A stretch of DNA of 64,000 nt from Microbacterium hydrocarbonoxydans (GCF_000956475.1 NZ_JYJB01000008.1:186001-250000); one strand, 5' to 3'; shown: positions 27,250 through 36,415, counted from the stretch's first letter. Notes: generated by a model from the letters alone, not told the origin. Numbers and translations: made by a program.

Positions 27250-28095
27250 TTGTCTGATCCTTTCGCGTCTTTCGACGCACTCGAACTCTCCCTCACCTTC
27301 GCCGACGTCGAGCCCGGCGAAGGCCAGCGCTGGACCACCTGGCCGACGACCATCCCGACCCAGCGCGGTCCGCTCCCCCGGCCCGACTGGGTCGTGACGG
27401 ATGCCGGCGCCCTCGACACAGAGCTCGGCATCCTCAAGACCGGTAAGGAGGCCGACGTGTTCCTGCTGGAGCGCGCCGTGCCCGACGACCCCGCCCAGCG
27501 CACCCTGCTGGCCGCGAAACGCTATCGCGGTGAGGAGACCCGCAGCTTCCACCGCTCGGCCGTGTACACCGAGGGCCGGGGCGTGCAGAACACTCGCGAC
27601 GCCCGCGCCCTCGCGAAGAAGTCCTCGCACGGGCGGGAGGTCGCGGCATCCGCCTGGTCGATCGCCGAGTTCGAGGCGCTGTGCCGCCTGCACGAACTCG
27701 GCGCGCCGGTGCCGTATCCAGTGCAAGTGAACGGCACCGAGATCCTGATGGAGTTCATCGGCGACGCGTCCGGCGCCGCCGCGCCCCGCCTCGCGCAGGT
27801 GCGCGCTCCGCGCGAGGAGCTCGCGGAGTACTTCGCGCAGATCGCCGAGATCATGCGGATCTTCGCAGCCGCGGGCTTCGCGCACGGCGACCTGTCGGCG
27901 TACAACCTGCTCGTGCATGACGGACGCGTACGCGTGATCGACCTGCCGCAGATCGTCGACATCATCGCGAATCCGCAGGGGCTGGATCTGCTGCACCGCG
28001 ACTGCGTCAACGTGTGCGACTGGTTCGCCAGGCAGCGGGTCGACTGCGACGCGGAGCAGCTCTTCGCCGACCTGCTCGCGGCCTCCTTCGCGTGA
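27250..28095 (+). CDS. RIO1-family serine protein kinase
   Basis: An atypical protein kinase of the RIO1 type, 281 residues. The nucleotide-binding loop is degenerate, TGKEADVFLLE (residues 64-74), the ATP lysine is K90 in LLAAKRYRG, the catalytic loop is HGDLSAYN (212-219) and the metal-binding motif is IDLPQ (230-234), all as in RIO1. In archaea and eukaryotes RIO proteins act in ribosome maturation; the bacterial role is not known to me. The start is TTG at 27250, the first start codon in frame with the conserved region, with GGAG nine bases upstream. It ends before repeat copy B. Confidence 0.88.
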   Translation: MSDPFASFDALELSLTFADVEPGEGQRWTTWPTTIPTQRGPLPRPDWVVTDAGALDTELGILKTGKEADVFLLERAVPDDPAQRTLLAAKRYRGEETRSFHRSAVYTEGRGVQNTRDARALAKKSSHGREVAASAWSIAEFEALCRLHELGAPVPYPVQVNGTEILMEFIGDASGAAAPRLAQVRAPREELAEYFAQIAEIMRIFAAAGFAHGDLSAYNLLVHDGRVRVIDLPQIVDIIANPQGLDLLHRDCVNVCDWFARQRVDCDAEQLFADLLAASFA

Positions 28096-28144
28096 GGCGC
28101 GGGGTGCGGGCGGGGTGCGCCCGCCGGCATCCGCCCCCGGCCCC

Positions 28145-28230
28145 GTGTGAAAAGTCGGAGTTTCCGAGGACACGCCAGCGAGCGGATGCCGCGGGCCGGC
28201 GTGTCGCGCAGGAACTCCGACTTTTCGCAC
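28145..28230. repeat. Nested palindromic repeat, copy B
   Basis: An 86-nt element with outer arms GTGTGAAAAGTCGGAGTT (28145-28162) and AACTCCGACTTTTCGCAC (28213-28230), matching at 17 of 18 positions, and inner arms GACACGCC (28169-28176) and GGCGTGTC (28198-28205). As with copy A, it sits between the ends of two convergent genes. The arms of the two copies are nearly the same while the loops differ, as expected of a selected or mobile structure. Confidence 0.88.
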
Positions 28231-28259
28231 CGAAGACGGGGCCGGCCCCGCCCGGCCGC

Positions 28260-29207
28260 CTACCGAGCGAGCTGCGCGGCGAGCAGCGTCACGAGCTCGT
28301 ACACGACGTGGCTCGCGGCGATGCCGGTCATCTGCGCGTGGTCGTAGGCCGGAGAGACCTCGACGACGTCGGCGCCCACGATGTTCGTCGAGGACAGCGC
28401 GCGGAGGATGCGCAGCAGCTCCCGGCTGGTGAGCCCGCCGGCCTCGGGCGTGCCGGTGCCCGGCGCGTGCGCGGGGTCGAGCACGTCGATGTCGATCGAG
28501 ACGTACAGCGGCTTGTCGCCGATTCGCTGCAGGATGCGCTGGATGCCGGCATCGACGCCGTGCTCCTCGATGTACTCGCTCGACACGATCGAGAAGCCCA
28601 GCCGCTCGTCGTCGATCAGGTCCTGCTTGGAGTACAGCGGACCGCGGGTGCCGACGTGGCAGCTCGCCGTGAGGTCGATCAGCCCCTCTTCGCTCGCGCG
28701 GCGGAACGGCGTGCCGTGGGTGATCGGGGCGCCGAAGTACGTGTCCCAGGTGTCGAGGTGCGCGTCGAAGTGCAGCACCGCGACGGGCCCGTGCTTCGCC
28801 GCGACCGCGCGGAGCAGAGGCAGCGCGACCGTGTGGTCGCCGCCGATCGTGACGATGCGCTGCGCCTGTTCGCCGAGCGCCTTCGCGGCGCGCTCGACCT
28901 CGTCCACCGCCTCGGTGATGTCGAACGGGTTCACGGGGATGTCGCCGGCGTCCACCACCTGAGCGATCGCGAACGGCGACACATCCTGTGCGGGGTTGTA
29001 GGGGCGCAGCAGGCGCGAGGACTCGCGCACGTGCGACGGCCCGAAGCGCGTCCCTGGCCGATAGCTGACGCCCGAGTCGAAGGGGATCCCGACGACGGCG
29101 ATGTCGGCGCGGGGCACGTCTTCGATGCGGGGAAGCCGTGCGAAGGTCGCGATGCCGGAGTAGCGCGGGTTCACGGAGGCGTCGATGGGGCCGACGTTCT
29201 CGGTCAT
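28260..29207 (-). CDS. speB: Agmatinase-family ureohydrolase (agmatinase or guanidinobutyrase)
   Basis: Manganese-dependent hydrolase releasing urea from a guanidino compound; cytoplasmic. The 315-residue protein has the dimetal motifs [20 protein letters not shown] and [23 protein letters not shown], so all ligands are present. The family includes agmatinase, guanidinobutyrase and guanidinopropionase, which cannot be separated by eye. The neighbouring ThDP-dependent decarboxylase, of the kind that acts on 2-oxo-5-guanidinopentanoate, makes a guanidinobutyrate-type substrate plausible. It is the last gene of the four-gene operon, 26 bp after the decarboxylase. ATG 29205-29207 is chosen by conservation of [22 protein letters not shown]. 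Confidence 0.88.
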   Translation of the reverse strand: MTENVGPIDASVNPRYSGIATFARLPRIEDVPRADIAVVGIPFDSGVSYRPGTRFGPSHVRESSRLLRPYNPAQDVSPFAIAQVVDAGDIPVNPFDITEAVDEVERAAKALGEQAQRIVTIGGDHTVALPLLRAVAAKHGPVAVLHFDAHLDTWDTYFGAPITHGTPFRRASEEGLIDLTASCHVGTRGPLYSKQDLIDDERLGFSIVSSEYIEEHGVDAGIQRILQRIGDKPLYVSIDIDVLDPAHAPGTGTPEAGGLTSRELLRILRALSSTNIVGADVVEVSPAYDHAQMTGIAASHVVYELVTLLAAQLAR

Positions 29208-29233
29208 GAGGGGTCCTGTCTGTCGGATGCTGT

Positions 29234-30835
29234 TCAGAGAGCGTTCTGAGGGATGTGCACGAGCTGCACGCCGCCGTCGGCGATCGCGTCGCGGATGCTG
29301 GAGACGATGTCGGCGCGGCGCTCGACCCGGCGCCCTGTCGCGCCGAATGCGGTCGCGAGGGCCGCCCAGTCGGGCTGCACCAGGTCGACGCCGATCGGGC
29401 TCATCCCGCGATCGATCTCGTTCTGGCGGATCTCGGCGTAGCCGCCGTTGTCGACGCACACGACCGTGACGTCGAGGCGCTGCTCTATCGCCGTCATCAG
29501 CTCGTTCACGCAGAACATCAGCGCGCCGTCGCCGATGACCGTGACGACCGGGCGGCTGGTGTCCGCCACGCGGGCGCCGATCGCCGCAGGCAGGCCGTAG
29601 CCGAGCGTCGCGTAGGTGGGAGTGTAGAGCAGGGAGTGCGGACGCCGCTGCCGCAGAACGCTGCCCAGCGCCATGTAGACGATCTGCGAGGAGTCGCCCG
29701 CGACGATCGCGTCGTCGGGGAGGCCTTCGGCGATGATCTCCGCGAGGGCCACGGTCTCGGGTGCGGTGTCGCGCATCTCCGCATCGATCGCGGAGCGCTC
29801 CGCGGCGAGATCGCGCGAGATCCGCGAACGGGGAGGCAGCAGCGCCAGCAGCGCATCCGCCACCGCCGCCGCATCGCCGGCGATCCCGATCGTCACCGCG
29901 AGGTTCTTGTCGAGTTGCGCCTCCGAGATGTCGATGCGCACCACGGCGCCGCGCGCCTCGAGCCGCGGAGCCCAGAGCTCGGCCTCGCCGAGCTTCGATC
30001 CGACGACGAGCAGCACGTCCGCGTCCTCCGCGACGGCACGGGCTGCGGCGAGGCGGAGGTTCGATCCGAGAGACAGCGGATGCCGTTCATCCACGACGCC
30101 CTTGCCGTTCAAGGTGGTGAGGACCGGCGCCCCGAGGCGCTCGGCCAGATCGGTGATCTCGGTCACGGCATCCGTCGATCCGCCACCCGCGATGATGACC
30201 GGGCGGCGGGACTCGGCCAGCAGCCGCGCGGCCGCCTCGACCGCGGCGGCGTCGCCCGGGGCCGGGGCCTGAGCCGGGCGAGCGCGCCGTGCCTCCGCGG
30301 GCACCTCCGCGGGCGCCTCGAGCACGTCGAGGGGGATCTCGATGTGCACCGGTCGCGGACGCCCGGAGCGGAACAGGGCGAACGCGTCGTGCACGGCGTC
30401 CACCGCCTCCGCAGCCGTGGTGACACGACGCGACCACTCGGCGATGGCGCCGACCATGGCGGTGGCGTCCTTCGTCTCGTGCAGGGTGCCGACGTCGGCG
30501 AACTCCGACCCGAGCGGGACTCCGGGCGACAGCACGAGCAGCGGTCGCGATTCGCAGAAGGCCGTGCCGATCGCGCTCATGGCGTTCTGCAGCCCGGGCC
30601 CGGACGTCGTGATCACCACCCCTGGCAGCCGGGTCTGCTGCGCCCAGCCGTCGGCGCCGTAGCCGGAACCCTGCTCGTGCCGGTTGGTGACGGCGCGGAT
30701 GCCGAGATCGGCGAGCGGCCGGTAGAGCTCCAGGTTGTGCGTGCCGGGGATGCCGAAGACGGCGGTCACCCCGTAGGCGCGGATGGTCTCGAGGACCGCC
30801 CGGCCCGCGGTGTCGGCGTACGGCGCGGCGTGCAT
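29234..30835 (-). CDS. Thiamine diphosphate-dependent 2-oxoacid decarboxylase-like enzyme
   Basis: A 533-residue member of the acetolactate synthase/decarboxylase superfamily. The N-terminal pyrimidine-binding domain has [14 protein letters not shown] (residues 28-41) and the activating Glu in [15 protein letters not shown]; the central domain follows; the ThDP-binding motif is [29 protein letters not shown]. The [12 protein letters not shown] stretch recalls AruI-type 2-ketoarginine decarboxylases rather than biosynthetic IlvB. With the downstream ureohydrolase it could convert an arginine-derived oxoacid towards a guanidino acid, though no transaminase or aldehyde dehydrogenase is adjacent. 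It begins two bases after the amidohydrolase stop. Confidence 0.85.
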   Translation of the reverse strand: MHAAPYADTAGRAVLETIRAYGVTAVFGIPGTHNLELYRPLADLGIRAVTNRHEQGSGYGADGWAQQTRLPGVVITTSGPGLQNAMSAIGTAFCESRPLLVLSPGVPLGSEFADVGTLHETKDATAMVGAIAEWSRRVTTAAEAVDAVHDAFALFRSGRPRPVHIEIPLDVLEAPAEVPAEARRARPAQAPAPGDAAAVEAAARLLAESRRPVIIAGGGSTDAVTEITDLAERLGAPVLTTLNGKGVVDERHPLSLGSNLRLAAARAVAEDADVLLVVGSKLGEAELWAPRLEARGAVVRIDISEAQLDKNLAVTIGIAGDAAAVADALLALLPPRSRISRDLAAERSAIDAEMRDTAPETVALAEIIAEGLPDDAIVAGDSSQIVYMALGSVLRQRRPHSLLYTPTYATLGYGLPAAIGARVADTSRPVVTVIGDGALMFCVNELMTAIEQRLDVTVVCVDNGGYAEIRQNEIDRGMSPIGVDLVQPDWAALATAFGATGRRVERRADIVSSIRDAIADGGVQLVHIPQNAL

Positions 30836-30837
30836 GA

Positions 30838-32508
30838 TCAGGCCGCCCGGTGCCGGAGCTCGCCGTCGACCCAGGTCTCGCGCACGACGATCGAGGAGAT
30901 GTCCTCGGCCGCCACCGCGAGCGGGTCGGCGGACAGCACCGCGAAGTCGGCGTGCTTGCCGACCTCGAGCGAGCCGAGGTCGTCCTCGCGGCCGAGGGAG
31001 ATCGCGCCCTCGATCGTGTGCGCGCGCAGGGCGGAGGTCGCCGAGATGCGCAAGTCGTCCGGCCCCAGCCGGTGACCGCGACGGGTCACCCGCGTGACCG
31101 CCGTCTGGATGGCCTCGAGCGGAATGGGCTCGGCGACCGGAGCATCAGAGGAGATCGTGTAGCCGACGCCGGCGCGCTCGAACTCGCCGAGCGGGTTGAA
31201 CCGCTCCCCCGGCGTGCCGATGGCCTGCTCGACGCCCTCACCCCAGTTGAAGTAGTGCTGGGTCTGGTTCACCGGGCGGATGCCGGCCGCCGCCATGCGC
31301 CCGATCTGCTCGGGCGTGGGCAGGCCGCAGTGCTCGATCCGGTGGCGGGCGTCGGCGTCCGGGCGCTCGGCGAGCGCGGCCTCGATGGCCGAGACGACCA
31401 TCTCGATCGCGGTCGGCGCCTGCGCGTGCGTCGCGGTCTGCAGGCCGGCGGCGTGCGCCTTGCGGATCAGCTCCGCGTAGGCCGCCGGCTCGTGGTACAG
31501 CTGCCCCGTGCGGCAGGGGTCGCCCACGTAGCCGTCCGGGAAGTACGCCGTCCAGCCGCCGAGGGTGCCGTCGGCGTAGAACTTGATACCGGCGAAGCTG
31601 AGGAAGGCGTTGCCGAACTGCCCGACGAGCCCCATCTCGAGCGCCTCGTCGAGCAGGTGCGACAGCAGGTACATCGACACGCGCACGTCGAGGCGGCCCG
31701 CCTCGGCCAGACGCAGGTACATGTCGAACTCGCGGCGCGTGACCTGGCAGTCGCCGATCGAGGTCACGCCTCCCGCGAGGAAGCGCTGCGTCGCGGCATC
31801 CAGCTGGCGCAGGTGCTCCTCCGGCTCATCGGCGAGGTGGAAGTTCGGTCCATGGTGGCCGATCTTCACGCCGTGCAGGCCGGTGAGGATGTTGCACGCC
31901 GCATCCGACAGCTCCCCCGTGAGCTCGCCGTCGGCGTCGCGGAAGAACTCGCCGCCCTCGGGGTTCGGGGTGTCCCGGGTGACGCCGTTGGCGTCGAGCG
32001 TGTACGAGTTCACGACGCCGCCGTGGCCGGACGCGTTCATCAGGTACACCTCGCGGTCGGTCGCGACCTCGTCGAGCTCGAAGCGGGTCGGATGCCGCCG
32101 CTCCGCGAGGTTGCGCTGCTCGTAGCCGTAGCCGCGCACCGGCCGGCCGGCAGGGGTGCGCTCGGCTGCCTCGCGCAGCAGAGCCACGATCTCCGGGATG
32201 CTGCCGGCCTTCTCGGGGCCGCAGTCGACCCATGACATCATCTGGCCGAACATGAGCGGGTGCGCATGCGCGTCCACGAAGCCGGGGACGACCACGGCCT
32301 CGCCGAGATCGAGGTGCTCGGGCGTGAGGCCCACCCCCTTCGCCGCTTGCTCGCAGGCGGCGAGGTCGCCGATCGCGAGGATCCGGCCGCGATCGATCAG
32401 CATGGCCGTCGCCGTCGAGCCCTCGGCATCCACCGTGTGGATCGTGCGAGCCGTGACGATGCGGGGTGCGGTCTGTGCGGACGTGTCGAAGGGGGTGAGC
32501 TTTCTCAT
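30838..32508 (-). CDS. Amidohydrolase family protein, YtcJ-like
   Basis: A 556-residue metal-dependent hydrolase. The metal motif HxH is in VPGFVDAHAHPLMFGQ; further ligands are expected in THAQAPTAIEMV (His), DARHRIEHCGLPTPEQI (His) and TISSDAPVAEP (Asp). The order and length match the YtcJ/NfdA-like amidohydrolases, which hydrolyse amides or formyl groups, but the substrate is not predictable. In this operon it follows the importer and may release the guanidino compound from an N-acyl or amide precursor. ATG 32506-32508 overlaps the transporter stop by ATGA. Confidence 0.87.
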   Translation of the reverse strand: MRKLTPFDTSAQTAPRIVTARTIHTVDAEGSTATAMLIDRGRILAIGDLAACEQAAKGVGLTPEHLDLGEAVVVPGFVDAHAHPLMFGQMMSWVDCGPEKAGSIPEIVALLREAAERTPAGRPVRGYGYEQRNLAERRHPTRFELDEVATDREVYLMNASGHGGVVNSYTLDANGVTRDTPNPEGGEFFRDADGELTGELSDAACNILTGLHGVKIGHHGPNFHLADEPEEHLRQLDAATQRFLAGGVTSIGDCQVTRREFDMYLRLAEAGRLDVRVSMYLLSHLLDEALEMGLVGQFGNAFLSFAGIKFYADGTLGGWTAYFPDGYVGDPCRTGQLYHEPAAYAELIRKAHAAGLQTATHAQAPTAIEMVVSAIEAALAERPDADARHRIEHCGLPTPEQIGRMAAAGIRPVNQTQHYFNWGEGVEQAIGTPGERFNPLGEFERAGVGYTISSDAPVAEPIPLEAIQTAVTRVTRRGHRLGPDDLRISATSALRAHTIEGAISLGREDDLGSLEVGKHADFAVLSADPLAVAAEDISSIVVRETWVDGELRHRAA

Positions 32509-33827
32509 GGCAGCCTGTTCGCGGTGGTGTCGGTGCGGGCGGTGAAGGAGGCGGTGACCGGGGCCTCATCGGAGTGCTGCGGCGCGAGCTTCGTGCAGAT
32601 GAACGCGATGGCGGCCATGCCGATGAACATGCCGATGACGGACCAGATGCTGCCCGTCCAGGCCACGAGCTGCGTCGCGAACCAGGGCGAGAACCCCGCC
32701 CACAGCGCGGCTCCGACGCCGTACGACAGGGCGATCGACGTGTAGCGGGCCTGCGGGCGGAACATCTGGGCGAGGATCGCCGCGATCGGCGCGTAGGTCG
32801 CGCTCATGGCGATGCGCACGAGCGAGGCGAACAGGAAGATCAGCGGCTCGACCCGTCCTGGCATCACGAGCAGGAACGGGATGAACGTGAGCACCGAGGT
32901 GATCAGTCCGATGTACATGATGTTCTTGCGACCCCACTTGTCGCCGAGCCAGGCGACCGGGAGGGTGACCACGAACTCCACGAAGGAGGCCAGGGTCATG
33001 GCGTCGAGGATGACCTGCTCGCTGAGGTGGATCGGCTCGCCGGTGGCGTAGGCCGTGGCGAACGTCGTGGCCAGGTAGTAGCCGCCGGTGGAGATCGGGA
33101 GGATGCCGATGCCGAGGAGGATCGGCATCCAGTTGGCGCGCAGGGCGAACCCGAGCGGCATCGACTGCTTGCGGCCCTCGACCTTCTCCTCGAAGACCGG
33201 GGACTCCTCGACGCGGTACCGCACCCAGAAGCCCACGCCGACCAGCACGATCGAGAGCAGGAACGGGATGCGCCAGCCGCCGTCCTGGATGAACGAGTCG
33301 CCGCCGCGCGACATGATCGCGAAGATGCCGGAGGCGAGCAGGGCGCCTGCCGGGTTGCCGAGCTGCGTGAAGCCGCCGTAGAAGGTCTTCTTTCCCTCGG
33401 GGGCGTGCTCGACGCTCATGAGCACCGCGCCGCCCCACTCGCCGCCGACCGCGAGGCCCTGCAGTGCGCGCAGCACGATCAGCAGGATCGGGGCGGCGAG
33501 CCCGATGTCGGCGTAGGTCGGCAGGCAGCCGACGAGCACGGTGGCCGCGCCCATCATGAGCAGCGTGATGACGAGTGAGACGCGGCGGCCGAACTTGTCG
33601 CCGATGTGCCCGAAGATGATGCCGCCGAGCGGACGCACGAGGAAGGCGACCGCGAAGGTGGCGAAGGCGCGCGAGGTCTCGACGAGCGGGTCCTCGCTGG
33701 GGAAGAACAGCGGACCGAAGACGAGGGCTGCTGCGGTCGCGTAGACGTAGAAGTCGTACCACTCGATGGTGGTGCCGACGAAGGCCGCGATGCCTGCGCG
33801 TCGCGCCCTGCTGTGGGTAGAGGTCAT
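32505..33827 (-). CDS. MHS-family MFS transporter (metabolite:H+ symporter)
   Basis: A 440-residue importer of the ProP/ShiA/KgtP type. It begins AFVGTTIEWYDFYVYATAAALVFGPLFFPSEDP, the family signature of the first helix, followed by motif A GHIGDKFGRR and LRALQGLAVGGEWGGAVLMSVEHAP. Twelve hydrophobic segments are expected. Proteins of this group import small polar solutes such as betaines, organic acids or amino acid derivatives. It is first in the operon, with AAAGGAG eight bases before the ATG and a TTGTCG-N17-TAGCAT promoter. Confidence 0.92.
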   Translation of the reverse strand: MTSTHSRARRAGIAAFVGTTIEWYDFYVYATAAALVFGPLFFPSEDPLVETSRAFATFAVAFLVRPLGGIIFGHIGDKFGRRVSLVITLLMMGAATVLVGCLPTYADIGLAAPILLIVLRALQGLAVGGEWGGAVLMSVEHAPEGKKTFYGGFTQLGNPAGALLASGIFAIMSRGGDSFIQDGGWRIPFLLSIVLVGVGFWVRYRVEESPVFEEKVEGRKQSMPLGFALRANWMPILLGIGILPISTGGYYLATTFATAYATGEPIHLSEQVILDAMTLASFVEFVVTLPVAWLGDKWGRKNIMYIGLITSVLTFIPFLLVMPGRVEPLIFLFASLVRIAMSATYAPIAAILAQMFRPQARYTSIALSYGVGAALWAGFSPWFATQLVAWTGSIWSVIGMFIGMAAIAFICTKLAPQHSDEAPVTASFTARTDTTANRLP

Positions 33828-33866
33828 GGAGCCCGCTCCTTTGCGGAAGATGTCGGATAGCGAAGG

Positions 33867-33895
33867 ATGCTACGGACGTCTGAGGCGCGCGACAA
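33867..33895 (-). promoter_or_regulatory. Promoter of the guanidino-type catabolic operon
   Basis: On the minus strand TTGTCG (33890-33895) and TAGCAT (33867-33872) are 17 bp apart. The start of transcription should be near 33860, about 33 bases before the transporter ATG. The palindromic operator at 33899-33936 begins three bases upstream of the -35 box. Confidence 0.7.
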
Positions 33896-33898
33896 GAG

Positions 33899-33936
33899 CA
33901 GAACTCCAGTGGAAGAACTCATCAACTGGAGTTCTG
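33899..33936. promoter_or_regulatory. Palindromic operator between the Lrp regulator and its presumed operon
   Basis: CAGAACTCCAGT (33899-33910) and ACTGGAGTTCTG (33925-33936) are perfect inverted copies with a 14-bp spacer. The half-site word AGAACT recurs at 33914-33919 inside the spacer and at 33951-33956 within CACAG-AA-CTGTG. The placement just upstream of the operon's -35 box suits activation by the divergently encoded tandem-domain Lrp protein, with possible autoregulation. Confidence 0.8.
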
Positions 33937-34047
33937 TCATCCAATCCGCACAGAACTGTGCCTTGCGACGGATCAACGGCGTCGGGCACTGTATTCATGT
34001 ACGCACTCCCGTGCGTTCGCAGGTATTCGACGGATTTCGGGAAGCAC

Positions 34048-34959
34048 ATGGATTTCGACGCTGAACTCATCCGCGCCCTGCAGGAGGACGGCCGCGCCAG
34101 CATCCGCTCGCTCGCCGATCGCCTCTCCCAGACCAGGGCGGCCGTCGCCGCGCGACTGCGGGTGCTTCTCGACGACCGCACCGTGCGGGTGGTCGCCGCA
34201 GTGGATCCGGTCTTCCTCGGCCAGCACGTGCTCGCGCACGTGTCGATCCGCACGGCGGGGCCTGCGGCGAGGGTCGCCGCGCCGCTGCGCGACATGCCGG
34301 AGACCGTGTTCGTGTCTTCTGTGGGCGGTGCGTACGACCTGGTCACCGAGGTGCGACTGGGCTCGATGGCCGAGCTGCACGACCTGCTCGCCCGCATCCG
34401 CGCGCTCGACGGCGTGCTCGACATCAGCACGATCATCTACTCGACCGTCGTCAAGGGCTTCTTCGTGTCCGAGTATCACGGTGACATCACCCTGGATGCG
34501 ATCGATGAGGCGCTCGTCGAGCAGCTGCAGATCGACGGGCGCAAGAGCTTCCGGGCGCTCGGCGAAGCCGTGCGCCTGTCGCCCTCAGCCGTTGCGACGC
34601 GCGTGCAGCGGCTGACCGACGGCGGCGTGATCAAGATCAGCGCGGTGGAAGCCAGAGGTCTCGAGCATCGCCAGCTCTCCATGGGCGTCGGGGTGAACCT
34701 CGACGACGACACCGCGATCGTCGAGGAGCTTCGCACAGGACGGGGCGTCGATTTCGCGGCGCGGACTCTCGGGCGCTTCGACGTCGTCGCGACGCTGGTC
34801 GAGCCATCCGCCGGTGCGCTGTACGCGAGCCTGGAGCGGCTGCGGGCTCTGCCCGGCGTGACCCGGACCGAGGCGTGGCTGCATCTCGCGGTTCTGAAGG
34901 AGGACTATGCGCGCACGCTGAGGGATCCTCGGATCAGCGTCGAGGGCCGCTGGCCCTGA
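34048..34959 (+). CDS. Lrp/AsnC family regulator with two tandem Lrp units
   Basis: A 303-residue regulator made of two Lrp-type units. The first helix-turn-helix is MDFDAELIRALQEDGRASIRSLADRLSQTRAAVAARLRVL (residues 1-40), followed by a RAM-like ligand-binding domain (VLAHVSIRTAG to LDISTIIYSTVVKGF). The second begins LDAIDEALVEQLQIDGRKSFRALGEAVRLSPSAVATRVQRL, with another RAM-like domain behind. The ATG at 34048 starts exactly at the family N-terminus. It is divergent from the transporter-amidohydrolase-decarboxylase-ureohydrolase operon and probably senses its substrate. Confidence 0.9.
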   Translation: MDFDAELIRALQEDGRASIRSLADRLSQTRAAVAARLRVLLDDRTVRVVAAVDPVFLGQHVLAHVSIRTAGPAARVAAPLRDMPETVFVSSVGGAYDLVTEVRLGSMAELHDLLARIRALDGVLDISTIIYSTVVKGFFVSEYHGDITLDAIDEALVEQLQIDGRKSFRALGEAVRLSPSAVATRVQRLTDGGVIKISAVEARGLEHRQLSMGVGVNLDDDTAIVEELRTGRGVDFAARTLGRFDVVATLVEPSAGALYASLERLRALPGVTRTEAWLHLAVLKEDYARTLRDPRISVEGRWP

Positions 34960-35006
34960 CGGCGCGCCGTCACCGCCCGTTCACCACGCCCCGCCAGACT
35001 TCCCTC

Positions 35007-36413
35007 ATGAGCGAACCCGAACGGCGCAGCGCCGCGCCCGAACCCGCCGCGACCGCCAACAGCGGAGCCGTCGGCGTGATCGGCCTCGAGCTGCGCGGCG
35101 ACACCCCGGCCCCGAAGAAGCAGGTGTTCTCGTGGGCGCTGTGGGACTGGGCGACCCAGCCCTTCAACACCGTCATCCTCACGTTCATCTTCACCGCGCT
35201 GTATCTCACGACCGAGGCGTTCCTGCCCGCAGACATCGCGGCGCTCGGCGAGAAGGACCCGGTGCGCGTGGCCGCCGAGGCGGGCCTCGCCTCGGGCCTC
35301 GGGCTCGGCAGCACGATCGCCGCCCTCGCGATCCTGCTGCTCGCTCCGGTGCTGGGCCAACGAGCGGATGCCGCGGGCCGCCAGAAGCTGTGGCTGGGGA
35401 TCGGCACCGGTGCGCTCATCCTCTGCATGCTCGGCCTGTGGTTCGTCGAGCCGACGCCGAGCCTGTTCTGGCTGGGCGTCGCGCTGATCTCGGCCGGTTC
35501 GGTGTTCGGCGAGATCGCCGCCGTGAACTCGAACGCCATGCTCGTCGGCATCGCGAACCCGAAGACGGTCGGACGCATCTCCGGCCTCGGCTGGGGCTTC
35601 GGCTACCTCGGCGGCATCGTCGCGCTCATCATCGTCGTGGTGTTCTACGCGATGGACTGGTTCGGGCTGTCTGCAGACGGCGGCCTGCCGTTCCGCATCA
35701 TCGCGGTGGGCTGCGCCGTGTGGGCGATCGTGTTCAGCATCCCGATCTTCCTGAACGTCCCCGAGCCCTCGCTCGGACGCGCCGAGCGCAAGGTCGGCTT
35801 CTTCGCGTCCTACGGGCTGCTGGTGAGGGACGTCATCGGTCTCTACCGCAACCCCGAGACGCGCCCGACCTTCTGGTTCCTGCTCTCGAGCGCCGTGTTC
35901 CGAGACGGGCTCGGCGGCGTGTTCACCTTCGGCGCGGTGATCGCGGGGCAGGTCTTCCACTTCGCATTCCTCGAGCTCGTCGCCTTCGGCATCGCAGCCA
36001 ACCTCATCGCGGGCGTGTCGACCATCATCGCCGGCCGCTTCGACGACAGCTTCGGCCCCAAGCGGATCATCCTGACCTCGCTGGGGTCGATGGTCGTCGC
36101 GGGGCTCGCGGTGTTCTTCCTGGTGGATGCCGGCCCGATCGTGTTCTGGATCGGCGGCCTCGTCCTGTGCGCCTTCGTGGGGCCGGCACAGGCCGCCGCC
36201 CGCTCGTTCCTCGCCAGGGTCACCCCGGCCGGACGCGAAGGCGAGATCTTCGGCCTCTACGCCACGACCGGGCGCGCGGCGAGCTGGATGGCCTCCGGCG
36301 CCTGGACGGTGCTGATCGCCCTGACCGCGCAGACCGCCTTCGGCATCCTGGGCATCGTCATCGTGCTGATCGCCGGCTTCCTGCTCCTGCTGCCGGTGAA
36401 GGCTCCGCGCTGA
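35007..36413 (+). CDS. MFS transporter, UMF1 family
   Basis: A 468-residue membrane protein. After a polar N-terminal segment of about 40 residues comes SWALWDWATQPFNTVILTFIFTALYLTTEAF, the typical first helix of UMF1 (autophagy protein Atg22-like) permeases, then about eleven more hydrophobic segments, with GRISGLGWGFGYLGGIVALI as a conserved stretch. In fungi Atg22 exports amino acids from the vacuole; the bacterial substrate is unknown. It follows the Lrp gene by 47 bp on the same strand and converges with the universal stress protein gene. Confidence 0.9.
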   Translation: MSEPERRSAAPEPAATANSGAVGVIGLELRGDTPAPKKQVFSWALWDWATQPFNTVILTFIFTALYLTTEAFLPADIAALGEKDPVRVAAEAGLASGLGLGSTIAALAILLLAPVLGQRADAAGRQKLWLGIGTGALILCMLGLWFVEPTPSLFWLGVALISAGSVFGEIAAVNSNAMLVGIANPKTVGRISGLGWGFGYLGGIVALIIVVVFYAMDWFGLSADGGLPFRIIAVGCAVWAIVFSIPIFLNVPEPSLGRAERKVGFFASYGLLVRDVIGLYRNPETRPTFWFLLSSAVFRDGLGGVFTFGAVIAGQVFHFAFLELVAFGIAANLIAGVSTIIAGRFDDSFGPKRIILTSLGSMVVAGLAVFFLVDAGPIVFWIGGLVLCAFVGPAQAAARSFLARVTPAGREGEIFGLYATTGRAASWMASGAWTVLIALTAQTAFGILGIVIVLIAGFLLLLPVKAPR

Positions 36414-36415
36414 GA

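Noticed and set aside
29208..29459. N-terminal extension of the ureohydrolase to 29459
   Set aside because: The extra residues are an Arg-rich reading of the decarboxylase gene in another frame.
33828..33898. Guanidine riboswitch before the transporter operon
   Set aside because: The leader is only about 33 bases and lacks the conserved ACGR-type elements; a palindromic protein operator explains the region better.
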